Shown piece by piece: positions 26,201 to 35,736 of a stretch of 64,000 nt of DNA (position 1 is the stretch's first letter; each line of letters opens with the position of its first letter). The notes under the pieces were generated by a model. That model did no database searches. It worked only from the letters and a program-made list of their open reading frames with translations, and had not been told where the DNA came from. Source of the DNA: Castellaniella sp034675905 (GTDB lineage: Bacteria > Pseudomonadota > Gammaproteobacteria > Burkholderiales > Burkholderiaceae_B); the NCBI RefSeq assembly GCF_034675905.1, contig NZ_JAUCCV010000005.1, positions 62,001 to 126,000 of the forward strand, written 5' to 3'. Made by a program: the position numbers and the translations under genes.

Positions 26201-26854
26201 CAGCCGCTGGCAGCGTATGTTCAGGCCTGCGAGGATTGGCCTGTTCAGGCTGAGGACCCCTTGCGCTTGCAGGTGAGCGTACCGGTCCTGCACGACGAAT
26301 GCCGGTCGGTTCAGGATGTGCTTGACGGCTGGCGGCGCAACGATCAAGGCGACTGGTGTCGTGTGCTGTTGCAGGCCGGCCACCTGGTCAGCACTAAAAA
26401 TCGCTACCGTTTCAAGGCCTTGCTGGGTGCATGGGTGGAGCATGTGGCGGCGCATCTGCAGGGCCGGAGCCTGACGACTGTGCTGATCAGTCCCAAAGGG
26501 CAGCTTGTCTTTGCGCCTCTGCCGCCGGATGCGGCTCGAACGATCTGGCAGGATTGGTGGTTGTGCTGGCAGCGGGGCATGCAGGCGGCGCTGCCGATAG
26601 ACGCCAATGCGGCGGGCGCCTGGCTGCGATCCGGGGCGGACCCGCAAGCAGACAGCAGCGCCTGTCAGGCGGCCCGGGATGCGTATGCCCAGGCCCTCGA
26701 ACGGGATCTGTATTTGCGCCGCTGCTATCCGGATTTCGACGCGCTCAGTCAGGATCAGCGGTTCTTCGCGCTGGCTCGCACGCTGTATGGCGCGCTATCC
26801 GACAGCCTGCCGGCGGACACCCGCAAGCGCGCAACCAAAGGGAGCGCGGCATGA
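23291..26854 (+). CDS. recC: exodeoxyribonuclease V subunit gamma
   Basis: A 1187-residue RecC, the Chi-scanning subunit of the RecBCD helicase-nuclease that processes double-strand breaks. The family start LVLVHGNRAEQLRDILVAWM is clear, as are LVHSNGIAQWLRLAL and RVCLLGMQDGAFPR. It is somewhat longer than E. coli RecC (1122). GGAGG at 23281-23285 places the ATG at 23291. It is the first gene of recC-recB-recD and its stop overlaps the recB start (ATGA). Confidence 0.95.
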   Translation: MREPATELMPGLVLVHGNRAEQLRDILVAWMQHDPLSPLENECLLVHSNGIAQWLRLALAQDDQGGIAAALDFLLPSRFMWQAYRSVLGAGAVPEDSPLDKDALIWRLMRLLPTVLDRPEYAVLQRFLADDADVRKRYQLAGRLADLFDQYQVYRADWLQAWSEGRTALPDGRGQSQELPATQAWQAHLWRALLDDLGMQAAGVVGRAATHESFMASVLSADAADRPAGLPRRILVFGISAMPRQTFEALAGLSRWVQILVCVHNPCAHYWADIQGDRDLLRARFRRQARRPGMPEVLDDTALHQQTHPLLASWGRQGRDYIGMLDDFDDPAQRARWDPLFAALHRRIDAFEELPGGSLLAQLQDDIRDLRPLSETRARWPTVDPLRDESIRFQVAHSAQREVEILQDQLLAAFQADPALQPRDVIVMVPDIEAYAPYIQAVFGLYGPRDWRHIPYALADRSSRRADPLVIVLEQLLSLPRLRLGINEVLEWLEVPALRQRFGIAAEDLPLLQTWAKESQVRWGLHAAHRATFELDQNPQAAHRHTWHFGLQRMLLGYAAGADAPAWQGIEPYDEPAGLQAAVLGGLAHFLDALDRYWQRLSESASPSQWGSCLQALLNDFFAPDQDADTLILSRFREGLQDWLQHCQAAGLQEPLPSGIVAEHCLAWLDQGGLSQRFFAGAVTFATLMPMRAIPFRRVCLLGMQDGAFPRIRPPSDMDLMATHPRPGDRSRREDDRYLFLEALLSAREQLSISWIGHSIQDNAEQPPSVLVAQLRDHLDRGWRSIQEGPLLSEALTCHHPLQPFSRRYFPRLPAAGPQGLFTYAVEWRTAQRDAEQAQTATMGTADLPPLRLSDAPLTLSRLSAFLAHPVRNFFQQRLQVSFQDASAALDEDEPYAHDALERWRLCQELLDAAVSAQRGVPAQDARRDSLTPSIWRAVDQGLRRQQRRGDLVDGALGRVAADALRSLLDQPLAAYVQACEDWPVQAEDPLRLQVSVPVLHDECRSVQDVLDGWRRNDQGDWCRVLLQAGHLVSTKNRYRFKALLGAWVEHVAAHLQGRSLTTVLISPKGQLVFAPLPPDAARTIWQDWWLCWQRGMQAALPIDANAAGAWLRSGADPQADSSACQAARDAYAQALERDLYLRRCYPDFDALSQDQRFFALARTLYGALSDSLPADTRKRATKGSAA

Positions 26855-29800
26855 CAGCGGATCAAGCGATGATCGTGCCTGACCTGCCCCAGGTGGACCC
26901 TCTGCGTTTCGTGCTGCAGGGCAGTCATCTGATCGAGGCCAGCGCCGGTACTGGCAAGACGTGGACGATTGCAGCGCTGTATGTGCGGCTGGTATTGGGG
27001 CATGGCGGGCAGCCGGCCCGGCTGCCGGGGCAGATCCTGGTGCTGACGTTTACCGATGCGGCGGCTCAGGAACTGCGTGATCGCATCCGCAGCCGGCTTT
27101 CCGAGGCGGCCGCCGGGTTTGCCGATGGCGCCGACCCGGCAGTCGCTGCGCCGCTGGACGACCCCTTCCTGCATGCCTTGCGCGCCAGCTATCCGCAGGA
27201 TCAGTGGCCCGCCTGCGCCCGCACCCTGGATCTGGCGGCGCAGTCCATGGACGAAGCCGCCATTTCGACCATCCATGCCTGGTGCGCCCGGGTGTTGAAA
27301 GAGCACGCGTTCGACAGCGCCAGCCAGTTCGAACAGGAATTGCTGACGGATCTGAGCGAAGCCAAGCGCCAGGTCGCCTGGGATTATTGGCGCGCCTGCG
27401 TCGCGGCACTGGACGGCGTGGCGCTCGACGAATGGCTGAGCATCTGGGCGGGCCCGGATGCGCTGAATCAGGCTTTGTCTCATGTGTTGACCCAAGAAGG
27501 CCTGCCAGCGCCCGGTGGCGACACGCTGGCGCAGGTCTGCGACCGGGCGCTGGCGGATCGTCTGGCGGCGCTGCAGGCGCTCAAGACGCCGTGGGCCGAT
27601 CTGGCGGATGCTTTCGAGGCCTGGCTGGAAGCGCAAGGCAAGCAGCTCAAGATGCGGCCGCATGATCGCGGCAATTGGCTGCAGGCGTTGCGGGATTGGG
27701 CCGCCCAGCCGGACCAGATCGAACCGGCGCTCAGCAAAACGGCGTGGGATGCGCTCCTGCCCGATGGGCTGACGGATCGGTGGCTGGGCGGCGGCCCGGC
27801 GCCGGAACCGCCGCTGGCCAGTCGGGCCTTGCAGCAGCTGCAGCAGGACTTGCGCAGCTTGCCGACGGTGCAGCTGCCGGCGCGCCGGCATGCGCTGGCC
27901 TGGATGGCGGATCGCTTGCGCCAGGTCTTGAACCGCCGCGCGGCCATGGGCTTTGACGGCTTGTTGACCGGTCTGGATACCGCCTTGCAGGATGTGCGCG
28001 GCGAACCGCTGGCGCAGACCTTGCGGCAGCAATTTCCGGTCGTGCTGATTGATGAGTTTCAGGATACGGATCCCATCCAGTACCGGATTTTTGACCGGAT
28101 CTACCGCGTAGCGGACCCGCAGCCCTTGACGACGCTGATCTTCATCGGCGACCCCAAGCAGGCCATCTATGGATTTCGCGGCGCTGATGTGCAGACGTAT
28201 CTGCAGGCGGCGCAGGCGTGCGGGGATAGGGTGCAGACGCTGAACTGCAATTACCGTTCCGCACGCCCATTGGTGCAGGCGGTCAATCATTGTTTTGACC
28301 GGCGGGATGGCGAACCGGTGTTCCCGACCGGTCTGCCAGGCCAAAGCATCGCCTTTCATCCGGTGCAGGCCCGGGGCCGGGACGAGCGCTGGACGGTAGG
28401 CGGCCACGTGCCGGCTGCGCTGCAGGCTTATTGGATCGAGGCGGACGCAGAAGGGGGGCTGGGGGTCGGCGCCTATTGCGCCCAGGCGGCGCAGGCCTGC
28501 GCCCGGCAAGTAGCGGATTTGCTGCGGTTGGGACGGCAGGCGCAGGCCGGATTCCGGTCGGCGCAGGGCTTGCAGGCGGTCCGGCCGTCGGATATGGCGA
28601 TTCTGGTCAACAATCGGGATGAAGCCGGACTGATCCGGGATGCTTTGGCGGCGCTGCGCGTGCGCAGCGTCTACCTGTCCGACAGGCGTTCCGTGTATGA
28701 GTCCGACGTAGCCCTGGAATTGGGTTTCATCCTGAATGCCTGCGCCCATCCCGATCGTGAGCAAGCCGTTCGCGCGGCCTTGGCGGTTCCCTTGTTGGGG
28801 CTGGATGTGGCGCGCCTGGCGGAGTTGGTCGAGAGCGAATGGGAATGGGATGAGCAGGTGGCGCAATTCCAGCTCTACCATCAGCGCTGGCGGCAGCGCG
28901 GCGTGCTGCCGATGTTGCGCCAGCTGCTGCACGATTTTGCCGTTCCGGCCCGCTTGCTGGCCCAGGGCGCGGCAGGCGAACGTCAGCTGACCGATTGCCT
29001 GCATCTGGCCGAGCTGCTGCAGCAGGCCAGCGTGCAGCTGGATGGGGAAGAAGCGCTGTTGCATTATCTGGAACGGCAGCGTGAGTTTCTGGATGCCGAT
29101 GCGGACGCCGAGGGCGCCCGCCGCCTGCGCCTGGAAAGCGACGAAGCGCTGGTGCGTGTTGTCACGGTCCATAAGTCCAAGGGCCTGGAATATCCCCTGG
29201 TGTTTCTGCCCTTTGTGTGCCGTGGCCGCTCAACCCGGGTCAAGGCCGGGCCCTATGCGCTGCACTGGGAAGGGCGGCGGCAGTGGTTGCTGCAGCTGGA
29301 TGCCGAGCAGACGCAGCAGATGCTGCGCGAGCAGTTGGGCGAGGAAACGCGCAAGCTCTATGTCGCCTTGACCCGTGCCCGGCATGCGGTCTGGATGGCT
29401 TTGGGCGATACGGGTCGAGACAGCGGCATGGCGCATGTGCTGGGGAATCAGGTGCGGCAGGCCTGGGATCAGCGTTGCCAGGACCACCCGGAGCAATTCG
29501 CCTGGGAGACAGTGCGGGTTGAGGCGCCGGTTGCCGAAGACGAGACGCAGCCGTCTGTCGACCCGTTGGGTCCCGCCCGGCGCTTGTCCGATTTCGTGAT
29601 CCGGGAATCTTGGTGGATCGCCAGTTATTCCGCCTTGCAGCTGGCGGATCGGCCGATGCGTGCGGCTGATCCGGCGGATGTGCCGCCGGAGTCGGTGGCG
29701 GAGGACGTGCTGCGGGAAGAGCAGGACAGGCGTTTGCCTGCAGATCCTGCGCAGCGAGTGTCGTCGGCGAGCACCGACGGCGATGCGCCGGACCTGGCCT

Positions 29801-30543
29801 TGCTGCCTGCTTGCCTGCCCGATTTTCCCCGGGGCAGTGAGGCCGGCACTTTTTTGCATAGTCTGTTGGAATGGGCGGCGCAGCGGCGATTTTGCCGCCT
29901 GGACGGGATGCGGGACATGATTGCCCGGCGCTGCGCTGTACGGGGCTGGGAAGCGCATATCGATGACCTGCACGCCTGGTTGTCGCGTTTTGCGCAGACC
30001 GACTGGTGTCCGCAGCTGCCGGGTGATCCGGTGATCCGGCTGGATGCCTTGCCTGCCTGCTTGCCTGAAATGGAATTCTGGCTGCCGGTGCAGCAGGCGC
30101 CGGTCGCCGAGCTGGACCGTCTGATCACGACGGGCGTTTTCGGCGGTGCGCCGCGCCCGGCCCTGGCTGCGCATAGCCTGAACGGCATGTTCAAGGGCTT
30201 CATCGACCTGACGCTGCAGCTGGGTGATCGGTATTACCTGATCGATTACAAATCCAATTATCTGGGGCCGCGTGCGGCGGATTATGCGTCGCCGCTGTTG
30301 CAGCAAGTGATGTGCGACACCCGCTACGATGTGCAGATGCTGATGTATGTGCTGGCGCTGCATCGGCAGTTGCGCGTGCGCCTGCCGGACTATGACTACG
30401 GGCGTCACATGGGCGGGGCTGTCTACCTGTTTTTACGCGGCCAGGAGGCACCGGGCCAGGGACTGCTGTCCCTGTGTCCGCCGCAGGATCTGGTCGAGTC
30501 ACTGGATAGGCTGTTTGCCGCAGAGGGAGCCGGCCATGACTGA
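26851..30543 (+). CDS. recB: exodeoxyribonuclease V subunit beta (helicase-nuclease)
   Basis: A 1230-residue UvrD-type 3'-5' helicase with a C-terminal nuclease. Walker A is EASAGTGKTWTIAAL near residue 30. Helicase motifs include VVLIDEFQDTDPIQYRIF, FIGDPKQAIYGFRGAD and VTVHKSKGLEYPLVF. The nuclease motif is YYLIDYKSNYLG near the C-terminus, which carries the active-site aspartate and lysine. The ATG at 26851 is chosen because upstream sequence in this frame lies wholly inside recC. The recD start overlaps its 3' end by eight bases. Confidence 0.96.
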   Translation: MTADQAMIVPDLPQVDPLRFVLQGSHLIEASAGTGKTWTIAALYVRLVLGHGGQPARLPGQILVLTFTDAAAQELRDRIRSRLSEAAAGFADGADPAVAAPLDDPFLHALRASYPQDQWPACARTLDLAAQSMDEAAISTIHAWCARVLKEHAFDSASQFEQELLTDLSEAKRQVAWDYWRACVAALDGVALDEWLSIWAGPDALNQALSHVLTQEGLPAPGGDTLAQVCDRALADRLAALQALKTPWADLADAFEAWLEAQGKQLKMRPHDRGNWLQALRDWAAQPDQIEPALSKTAWDALLPDGLTDRWLGGGPAPEPPLASRALQQLQQDLRSLPTVQLPARRHALAWMADRLRQVLNRRAAMGFDGLLTGLDTALQDVRGEPLAQTLRQQFPVVLIDEFQDTDPIQYRIFDRIYRVADPQPLTTLIFIGDPKQAIYGFRGADVQTYLQAAQACGDRVQTLNCNYRSARPLVQAVNHCFDRRDGEPVFPTGLPGQSIAFHPVQARGRDERWTVGGHVPAALQAYWIEADAEGGLGVGAYCAQAAQACARQVADLLRLGRQAQAGFRSAQGLQAVRPSDMAILVNNRDEAGLIRDALAALRVRSVYLSDRRSVYESDVALELGFILNACAHPDREQAVRAALAVPLLGLDVARLAELVESEWEWDEQVAQFQLYHQRWRQRGVLPMLRQLLHDFAVPARLLAQGAAGERQLTDCLHLAELLQQASVQLDGEEALLHYLERQREFLDADADAEGARRLRLESDEALVRVVTVHKSKGLEYPLVFLPFVCRGRSTRVKAGPYALHWEGRRQWLLQLDAEQTQQMLREQLGEETRKLYVALTRARHAVWMALGDTGRDSGMAHVLGNQVRQAWDQRCQDHPEQFAWETVRVEAPVAEDETQPSVDPLGPARRLSDFVIRESWWIASYSALQLADRPMRAADPADVPPESVAEDVLREEQDRRLPADPAQRVSSASTDGDAPDLALLPACLPDFPRGSEAGTFLHSLLEWAAQRRFCRLDGMRDMIARRCAVRGWEAHIDDLHAWLSRFAQTDWCPQLPGDPVIRLDALPACLPEMEFWLPVQQAPVAELDRLITTGVFGGAPRPALAAHSLNGMFKGFIDLTLQLGDRYYLIDYKSNYLGPRAADYASPLLQQVMCDTRYDVQMLMYVLALHRQLRVRLPDYDYGRHMGGAVYLFLRGQEAPGQGLLSLCPPQDLVESLDRLFAAEGAGHD

Positions 30544-32524
30544 TCGACTCCCGAGCTGGCCGGCATGGCTTTCCTACGGACAGAGCGATACCGTTCAGGA
30601 TCTGGGTGTCGCCTTTGCCCGCCTGCTGGTCGAGCAATTTCCGGATGCGCCGGAACCTGCTGTTCGTCTGGCGATGTGGTGTTGTGCGCAATTGGCCCAG
30701 GGCCATCCTTGTCTGGACCTGGAGGCCGCGCCGGGCCGCTTGCCCCTGCCGTTGGGGGATTGCCTTGATCTGCTGGCGGCCGCCCCTTTTGTCGGAGACG
30801 GCAGCGGCAGCGAACCGCTGGTGCTGCATGGCGCCCGTCTGTACCTGGCCCGCTATTGGCGCGCCGGTGAACGCATCCGTCAGGCCATCGGCTGGCGCCT
30901 GTCGTCTGCAACGGATGCGGTGGCGGACATGCATCTGGCGCGCCAGTGGCTGGATCGTCTGTTCCCGCCCATGGCCGAGGAGGCGCTGGATTGGCAGAAG
31001 CTGGCCTGCGCAGTGATGCTGGGGCAGCGCTTCGGGTTGATCACCGGAGGGCCGGGCACCGGCAAGACGACCACTGTGGTGCGTTTGCTGGCGGTACTCC
31101 AGGGTCTGGCCCAGGCGCGGGGCCTGACGCAGGGGCTGCGCATCCGTCTGGCTGCGCCGACGGGCAAGGCGGCGGCACGACTGAATGAATCCATCGCAGG
31201 CAAGCTGCAGGAGCTGGGGTGCGAGAGCGATCCTCTCTTGCAGGCGGCGCTGGATTGCGTGCCGTCCCAGGTGGTGACGCTGCATCGTCTGCTGGGCAGC
31301 CGGCCGGGCACCCGGCGCATGAGTCATCATGCAGGGCATCCGCTGGATGTGGATGTGCTGGTGATCGACGAGGCGTCGATGATGGATATTGAAATGACCG
31401 ACGCCGTTCTGTCGGCATTGCCGGCCACGGCGCAATTGGTGCTGCTGGGAGACAAGGACCAGCTGGCGTCGGTCGAAGCCGGCGCCGTGCTGGGGGAGCT
31501 CTGCGCGCGCGCCGAAGGCGGTCATTACACTCCGTCCACCTGCGAGCGCCTGGCTGATCTGAGCGGTCAGGATTTGCTGGCAGCCGCCGAAAAACCGGCA
31601 TTGGCCGGGGTGGATGAGGACATCCTGAGCTGGCCGGACCCCAGCGGCACTGCCCTGGATCAGGCGCTTGTCATGCTGCGTCGCAGCATGCGTTTTGGAG
31701 CGGACAGCGGCATTGGCCGTTTTGCCGATGCCGTCAATCGGGGGCGGGTGGCGCAAGCGCGCACCTTGTTGCAGGCCGGCTTGGCGGATCTGAACGGCAT
31801 TGTGCCTGCTGCTGCGGCGGGAAACAAAGGATCAAGCGGCCCGGGCAGCGCAGCCGGCTGGCTGCAGGATGCAGGCATACTGGCGGATACCGCTTATCCG
31901 GCGGTGTTCACGTCCTTGCAAGCCCATCGGCCCGCGCCGGACGCACCGCCGCCGGATTGGGACCAGTGGGCGTTGGGTCTGTTGGGTATCCAGGCGCAGT
32001 TTCAGGTCTTGTGCGCGGTCCGCCAGGGAGCCTGGGGCGTTCAAGGGCTGAATCAGCTGATCGAATCGCGGTTGAAAGCTGCCGGCCTGATCCAGGCCGG
32101 GCCTGGCCCCTGGTATCCAGGACAGCCGGTGCTGGTGCGCCGCAATCTTCCCGCGTTGGGGCTGGCCAATGGCGATATGGGGCTGGTGCTGCCTATACCG
32201 GCGCCTGGCCAATCGGGGGATCGCCTGCGGGTGGCTTTTCCCGGCTCCCGGCAGGGTGAAGTGCGTTGGGTGTCGCCCGCGCGCCTGAGTGATGTCGAGA
32301 CCGCTTATGCCCTGACGGTGCATAAATCCCAGGGTTCTGAATTCGAGCGGGTGGTGCTGGTCCTGCCGGATCGTCCGGGACCGCTGGTGACGCGTGAACT
32401 GCTCTATACCGGTGCGACCCGGGCGCGCCGATCCTTGACGCTGGTGTTGCCGTCGGGTGAGTCCATCATTGACCATGCCGTGCGCCATCCGACCCGGCGC
32501 GCCGGTGGGGTGTGGAATCCCTGA
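30536..32524 (+). CDS. recD: exodeoxyribonuclease V subunit alpha (5'-3' helicase)
   Basis: A 662-residue superfamily 1B helicase. Walker A is ITGGPGTGKTTTVVRL near residue 170, Walker B is DVLVIDEASMMDIEM, and the last motif is TVHKSQGSEFERVVLV. An N-terminal RecD domain precedes the motor. It is longer than E. coli RecD (608), partly through a loop before the final motor domain. It ends the rec operon; the next gene starts 72 bases later. Confidence 0.95.
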   Translation: MTDRLPSWPAWLSYGQSDTVQDLGVAFARLLVEQFPDAPEPAVRLAMWCCAQLAQGHPCLDLEAAPGRLPLPLGDCLDLLAAAPFVGDGSGSEPLVLHGARLYLARYWRAGERIRQAIGWRLSSATDAVADMHLARQWLDRLFPPMAEEALDWQKLACAVMLGQRFGLITGGPGTGKTTTVVRLLAVLQGLAQARGLTQGLRIRLAAPTGKAAARLNESIAGKLQELGCESDPLLQAALDCVPSQVVTLHRLLGSRPGTRRMSHHAGHPLDVDVLVIDEASMMDIEMTDAVLSALPATAQLVLLGDKDQLASVEAGAVLGELCARAEGGHYTPSTCERLADLSGQDLLAAAEKPALAGVDEDILSWPDPSGTALDQALVMLRRSMRFGADSGIGRFADAVNRGRVAQARTLLQAGLADLNGIVPAAAAGNKGSSGPGSAAGWLQDAGILADTAYPAVFTSLQAHRPAPDAPPPDWDQWALGLLGIQAQFQVLCAVRQGAWGVQGLNQLIESRLKAAGLIQAGPGPWYPGQPVLVRRNLPALGLANGDMGLVLPIPAPGQSGDRLRVAFPGSRQGEVRWVSPARLSDVETAYALTVHKSQGSEFERVVLVLPDRPGPLVTRELLYTGATRARRSLTLVLPSGESIIDHAVRHPTRRAGGVWNP

Positions 32525-32596
32525 TTGTTTGCGCAGGCGCAGAGGGTGTGCACGCCTTGCGCCGTTAAAATGGCGCTTATCCCGAAGGAGACTCCC

Positions 32597-34243
32597 ATGG
32601 CTTCGATATACGATCAGGATTTACCCCAGAGTGCTGCCAATTTCGCGGCTTTGACGCCGCTGCTGTACCTGGAACGCGCTGCCGGCGTCTATCCGCAGCG
32701 TCTGGCCGTGGTGCATGGCCTGGGCGCAAACGCCATTCGCCGCAGCTGGGCTGACGTGTATCAACGCAGCCGGCGTCTGGCCAGCGCCTTGGCAGGCAAG
32801 GGCATTGGTCACGGGCAGACCGTGGCCGTCATGTTGCCCAATGTGCCAGCGATGGTCGAAGCCCATTTCGGCATTCCCATGTGCGGCGCAGTCCTGAATG
32901 CGCTCAATACCCGGCTGGATGCCCAGACGCTGGCCTTCATGCTGGATCACGCCGAGGCTCGCGCCGTTATCGTCGACCGGGAATTTTCCCGCGTCATGAG
33001 CCAGGCGCTGGCGCTGCGTGCGCGCACCGATCCCATCCTGGTCATCGATGCCGATGATCCGCAGTACGGCGGTCCGGGCGAAGCCATCGGGTCCCTGGAT
33101 TACGAGGCCCTGCTGGCCCAAGGGGATCCGGCGTTTGCCTGGTCGATGCCGGCATCCGAATGGGATGCGATCGCCCTGAACTACACCAGCGGCACGACCG
33201 GCAATCCCAAGGGCGTCGTCTACCATCATCGGGGCGCCGCCCTCAATGCCATCTCGAACATTCTGGAATGGGACATGCCCAAGCATGCCGTCTACCTATG
33301 GACCTTGCCCATGTTCCACTGCAACGGTTGGTGTTTCCCCTGGACGGTGGCCGCCCGTGCGGGGGTCAATGTCTGTCTGCGGCGGGTGGAAGCCGCCGCC
33401 ATGGTCGATCGCATGGTCGAGCACGGCGTCACGCATTATTGCGGCGCGCCCATTGTGCAGAGCATGCTGGTCAACGCGCCGCCTGCGCTGCGAGATCGGA
33501 TTCCCGCCGGCATCAGCGCCATGGTGGCAGGGGCGGCGCCCCCGGCTGCAATGATCGAAGGCATGGAGGCCCTGGGCATTGACCTGACGCATGTCTATGG
33601 TCTGACCGAGGTCTACGGGCCAGCGACCGTCTGCGCCAAACGGGCCGATTGGGACGGGCTGGATATCGGCGAACGGGCGCGTCTCAATGCCCGCCAAGGG
33701 GTGCGCTATCACCTGGAAAAAGCCGCCATGGTGCTGGACCCGGCGACGCTGCAGCCGGTCCCGGCCGATGGGCAGACCATGGGCGAAATCATGTTCCAGG
33801 GCAATATCTGCATGAAGGGTTACCTGAAGAATCCGCAGGCTACCCGGGAAGCCTTTGCCGGCGGCTGGTTTCACAGCGGCGATCTGGCCGTCATGGACCC
33901 GGACGGCTACATCAAGATCAAGGACCGGTCCAAGGACATCATCATTTCCGGCGGCGAAAACATTTCCTCGATCGAAGTCGAGGACGTGTTGTATCGCCAT
34001 CCGGCGGTCCTGGCTGCCGCCGTGGTGGCGCGGCCGGATGATCGCTGGGGCGAGACCCCTTGCGCCTTCGTCGAACTCAAGGCCGATGCGCAGGTCAGCG
34101 CCGAAGACATCGTGGCGCATTGCAAAGCGCATCTGGCCGGCTATAAGGTGCCGCGCCTGATCATTTTCGGCGAACTGCCCAAGACCTCGACCGGCAAGAT
34201 CCAGAAATTCGAGCTGCGCCAACGGGCGGCCAAAGCGGTATGA
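32597..34243 (+). CDS. acyl-CoA synthetase (AMP-forming), medium/long-chain type
   Basis: A 548-residue ANL-superfamily ligase that activates a carboxylic acid to its CoA thioester through an acyl-AMP. The AMP-binding motif is LNYTSGTTGNPKGVVYHH near residue 195, with HVYGLTEVYGP and the hinge region KDRSKDIIISGGENISS further on. The C-terminal lysine is in PKTSTGKIQKFELR. The ATG at 32597 follows GAAGGAGACTCCC; a TTG 72 bases upstream is less likely. AlkK-like fatty acids are the probable substrates. The nnr gene overlaps its stop by four bases. Confidence 0.87.
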   Translation: MASIYDQDLPQSAANFAALTPLLYLERAAGVYPQRLAVVHGLGANAIRRSWADVYQRSRRLASALAGKGIGHGQTVAVMLPNVPAMVEAHFGIPMCGAVLNALNTRLDAQTLAFMLDHAEARAVIVDREFSRVMSQALALRARTDPILVIDADDPQYGGPGEAIGSLDYEALLAQGDPAFAWSMPASEWDAIALNYTSGTTGNPKGVVYHHRGAALNAISNILEWDMPKHAVYLWTLPMFHCNGWCFPWTVAARAGVNVCLRRVEAAAMVDRMVEHGVTHYCGAPIVQSMLVNAPPALRDRIPAGISAMVAGAAPPAAMIEGMEALGIDLTHVYGLTEVYGPATVCAKRADWDGLDIGERARLNARQGVRYHLEKAAMVLDPATLQPVPADGQTMGEIMFQGNICMKGYLKNPQATREAFAGGWFHSGDLAVMDPDGYIKIKDRSKDIIISGGENISSIEVEDVLYRHPAVLAAAVVARPDDRWGETPCAFVELKADAQVSAEDIVAHCKAHLAGYKVPRLIIFGELPKTSTGKIQKFELRQRAAKAV

Positions 34244-35733
34244 AGATGCGGTTCGCCGACGATTGCGTCCTGCTCAGTCCCGCCCAGATGATGGCCGCGG
34301 ATCAGGCTGCCGCAGCCGCCGGTGTGCCGGGGACGCAGCTGATGGAATCGGCCGGCGCCGCTGTTGCGCAGGCGATCCAGGATCGCTGGAAACCGGTCCC
34401 TGTGCTCGTGCTGTGCGGTCCTGGCAATAACGGCGGCGATGGTTTCGTCGTCGCCCGGCTGTTGCGGGCGGCTGGCTGGCCGGTGCGCCTCGCCTTGCTG
34501 GGGAATCGCGCCGCCTTGCGCGGGGATGCGGCCTGGGCTGCCCAGGGGTGGACGGGCGCGGTCGAACCCGCCGGTCCCGCCGCCGTGGCGGGGGTCGGGT
34601 TGATTGTCGATGCCCTGTTTGGCGCCGGGTTCAACCGCGTGCCCGACGCCGCAGCGGATGCCTTGATCCAGGCGGTCAATGCCTCGGATGCGCCGGTGTG
34701 CGCGATCGATGTTCCCACGGGGCTGGATGGCGCTACCGGCCAGCATCCGGGGGCGGTGATACGGGCGGACCTGACCGTGACTTTCTTTCGCCGCAAGCCC
34801 GGTCATCTGCTGTTGCCGGGCCGGGTGCTGTGCGGCGAACTGCGCTGCGCCGATATCGGCATCCCGTCAGAGGTGCTGGGGCCGATCTCACCCCAGGTCT
34901 GGGCCAACGATCCCGATCTGTGGTCGGTGCATTTCCCCTGGCCGCAGGCAGGCGATCACAAATACCGGCGCGGCCATGTGCTGATCATCGGTGGCGCGGT
35001 CATGCTGGGCGCCAGCCGCCTGGCCTGCCTGGCAGCCGCCCGCATCGGCGCCGGCCTGGTGACGCTGGCTGTGCCGCCGGTAGCGTGGGCGGTTCAAGCG
35101 TCGGTCCTGACGTCCGTCATCGTCGAGGCGCTGCCACAGGATGGCGGGTTGGACCAGGCATTGGCAGATTCCCGGCGCAACACCTTGCTGATCGGTCCGG
35201 GATTAGGGCGGTCGGCAGCTGCCAGACGACAGGTGCTGGATCTGTTGGCAACCAGGCGGCCCTGTGTTCTGGATGCCGATGCACTCAGCATCTTTGCCGA
35301 TCAGCCTGGTGCGTTGTTCGAGGCCCTGCATTCCCGATGCGTCCTGACGCCGCACGAGGGCGAGTTTGCCCGCCTGTTTTCGCTGTCCGGCGATAAACTA
35401 CAGCGGGCGCACTCGGCCGCGCAGCGCAGCGGCGCTGTTGTGGTGATCAAGGGCGCCGATACGGTGATTGCGGCGGCGGATGGGCGTTGCGCGATCAACG
35501 ATAATGCACCGCCCACTTTGGCGACAGCTGGGGCGGGAGACGTGCTGGCAGGTTGCGTCGCGGGTTTGCTGGCCGCCGGCATGCCGACCTTCGAGGCTGC
35601 CTGTGCCGCCGTCTGGCTGCATGGCCTGGCCGCCGATCAACTGGGCTGGGGCCTGCTGGCCGAGGACCTGCCTGGCGCCTTGCCGGCTGCTCTGGCATCG
35701 CTGGCGCGGCTGACCGACTATCGGATGGAATGA
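34240..35733 (+). CDS. nnr: bifunctional NAD(P)H-hydrate epimerase / ADP-dependent NAD(P)H-hydrate dehydratase
   Basis: A 497-residue fusion of the two NAD(P)HX repair enzymes. The N-terminal epimerase (YjeF_N, about 10-215) has VLVLCGPGNNGGDGFVVARL. The C-terminal ribokinase-like dehydratase (about 230-490) has GHVLIIGGAVMLGASRL, VLTPHEGEFARL and the catalytic-loop motif ATAGAGDVLAG. Together they restore NADH and NADPH from hydrated forms. This fused order is the E. coli arrangement. Its start overlaps the acyl-CoA synthetase stop. Confidence 0.94.
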   Translation: MKMRFADDCVLLSPAQMMAADQAAAAAGVPGTQLMESAGAAVAQAIQDRWKPVPVLVLCGPGNNGGDGFVVARLLRAAGWPVRLALLGNRAALRGDAAWAAQGWTGAVEPAGPAAVAGVGLIVDALFGAGFNRVPDAAADALIQAVNASDAPVCAIDVPTGLDGATGQHPGAVIRADLTVTFFRRKPGHLLLPGRVLCGELRCADIGIPSEVLGPISPQVWANDPDLWSVHFPWPQAGDHKYRRGHVLIIGGAVMLGASRLACLAAARIGAGLVTLAVPPVAWAVQASVLTSVIVEALPQDGGLDQALADSRRNTLLIGPGLGRSAAARRQVLDLLATRRPCVLDADALSIFADQPGALFEALHSRCVLTPHEGEFARLFSLSGDKLQRAHSAAQRSGAVVVIKGADTVIAAADGRCAINDNAPPTLATAGAGDVLAGCVAGLLAAGMPTFEAACAAVWLHGLAADQLGWGLLAEDLPGALPAALASLARLTDYRME

Positions 35734-35736
35734 TTT

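Noticed and set aside
24446..26647. A 733-residue minus-strand frame opposite recC
   Set aside because: It is a codon-bias shadow of recC, without a ribosome-binding site or domain signatures.
26755..29172. An 805-residue minus-strand frame opposite recB
   Set aside because: As above: low-complexity Gln/Arg/His-rich translation opposite clear helicase motifs.
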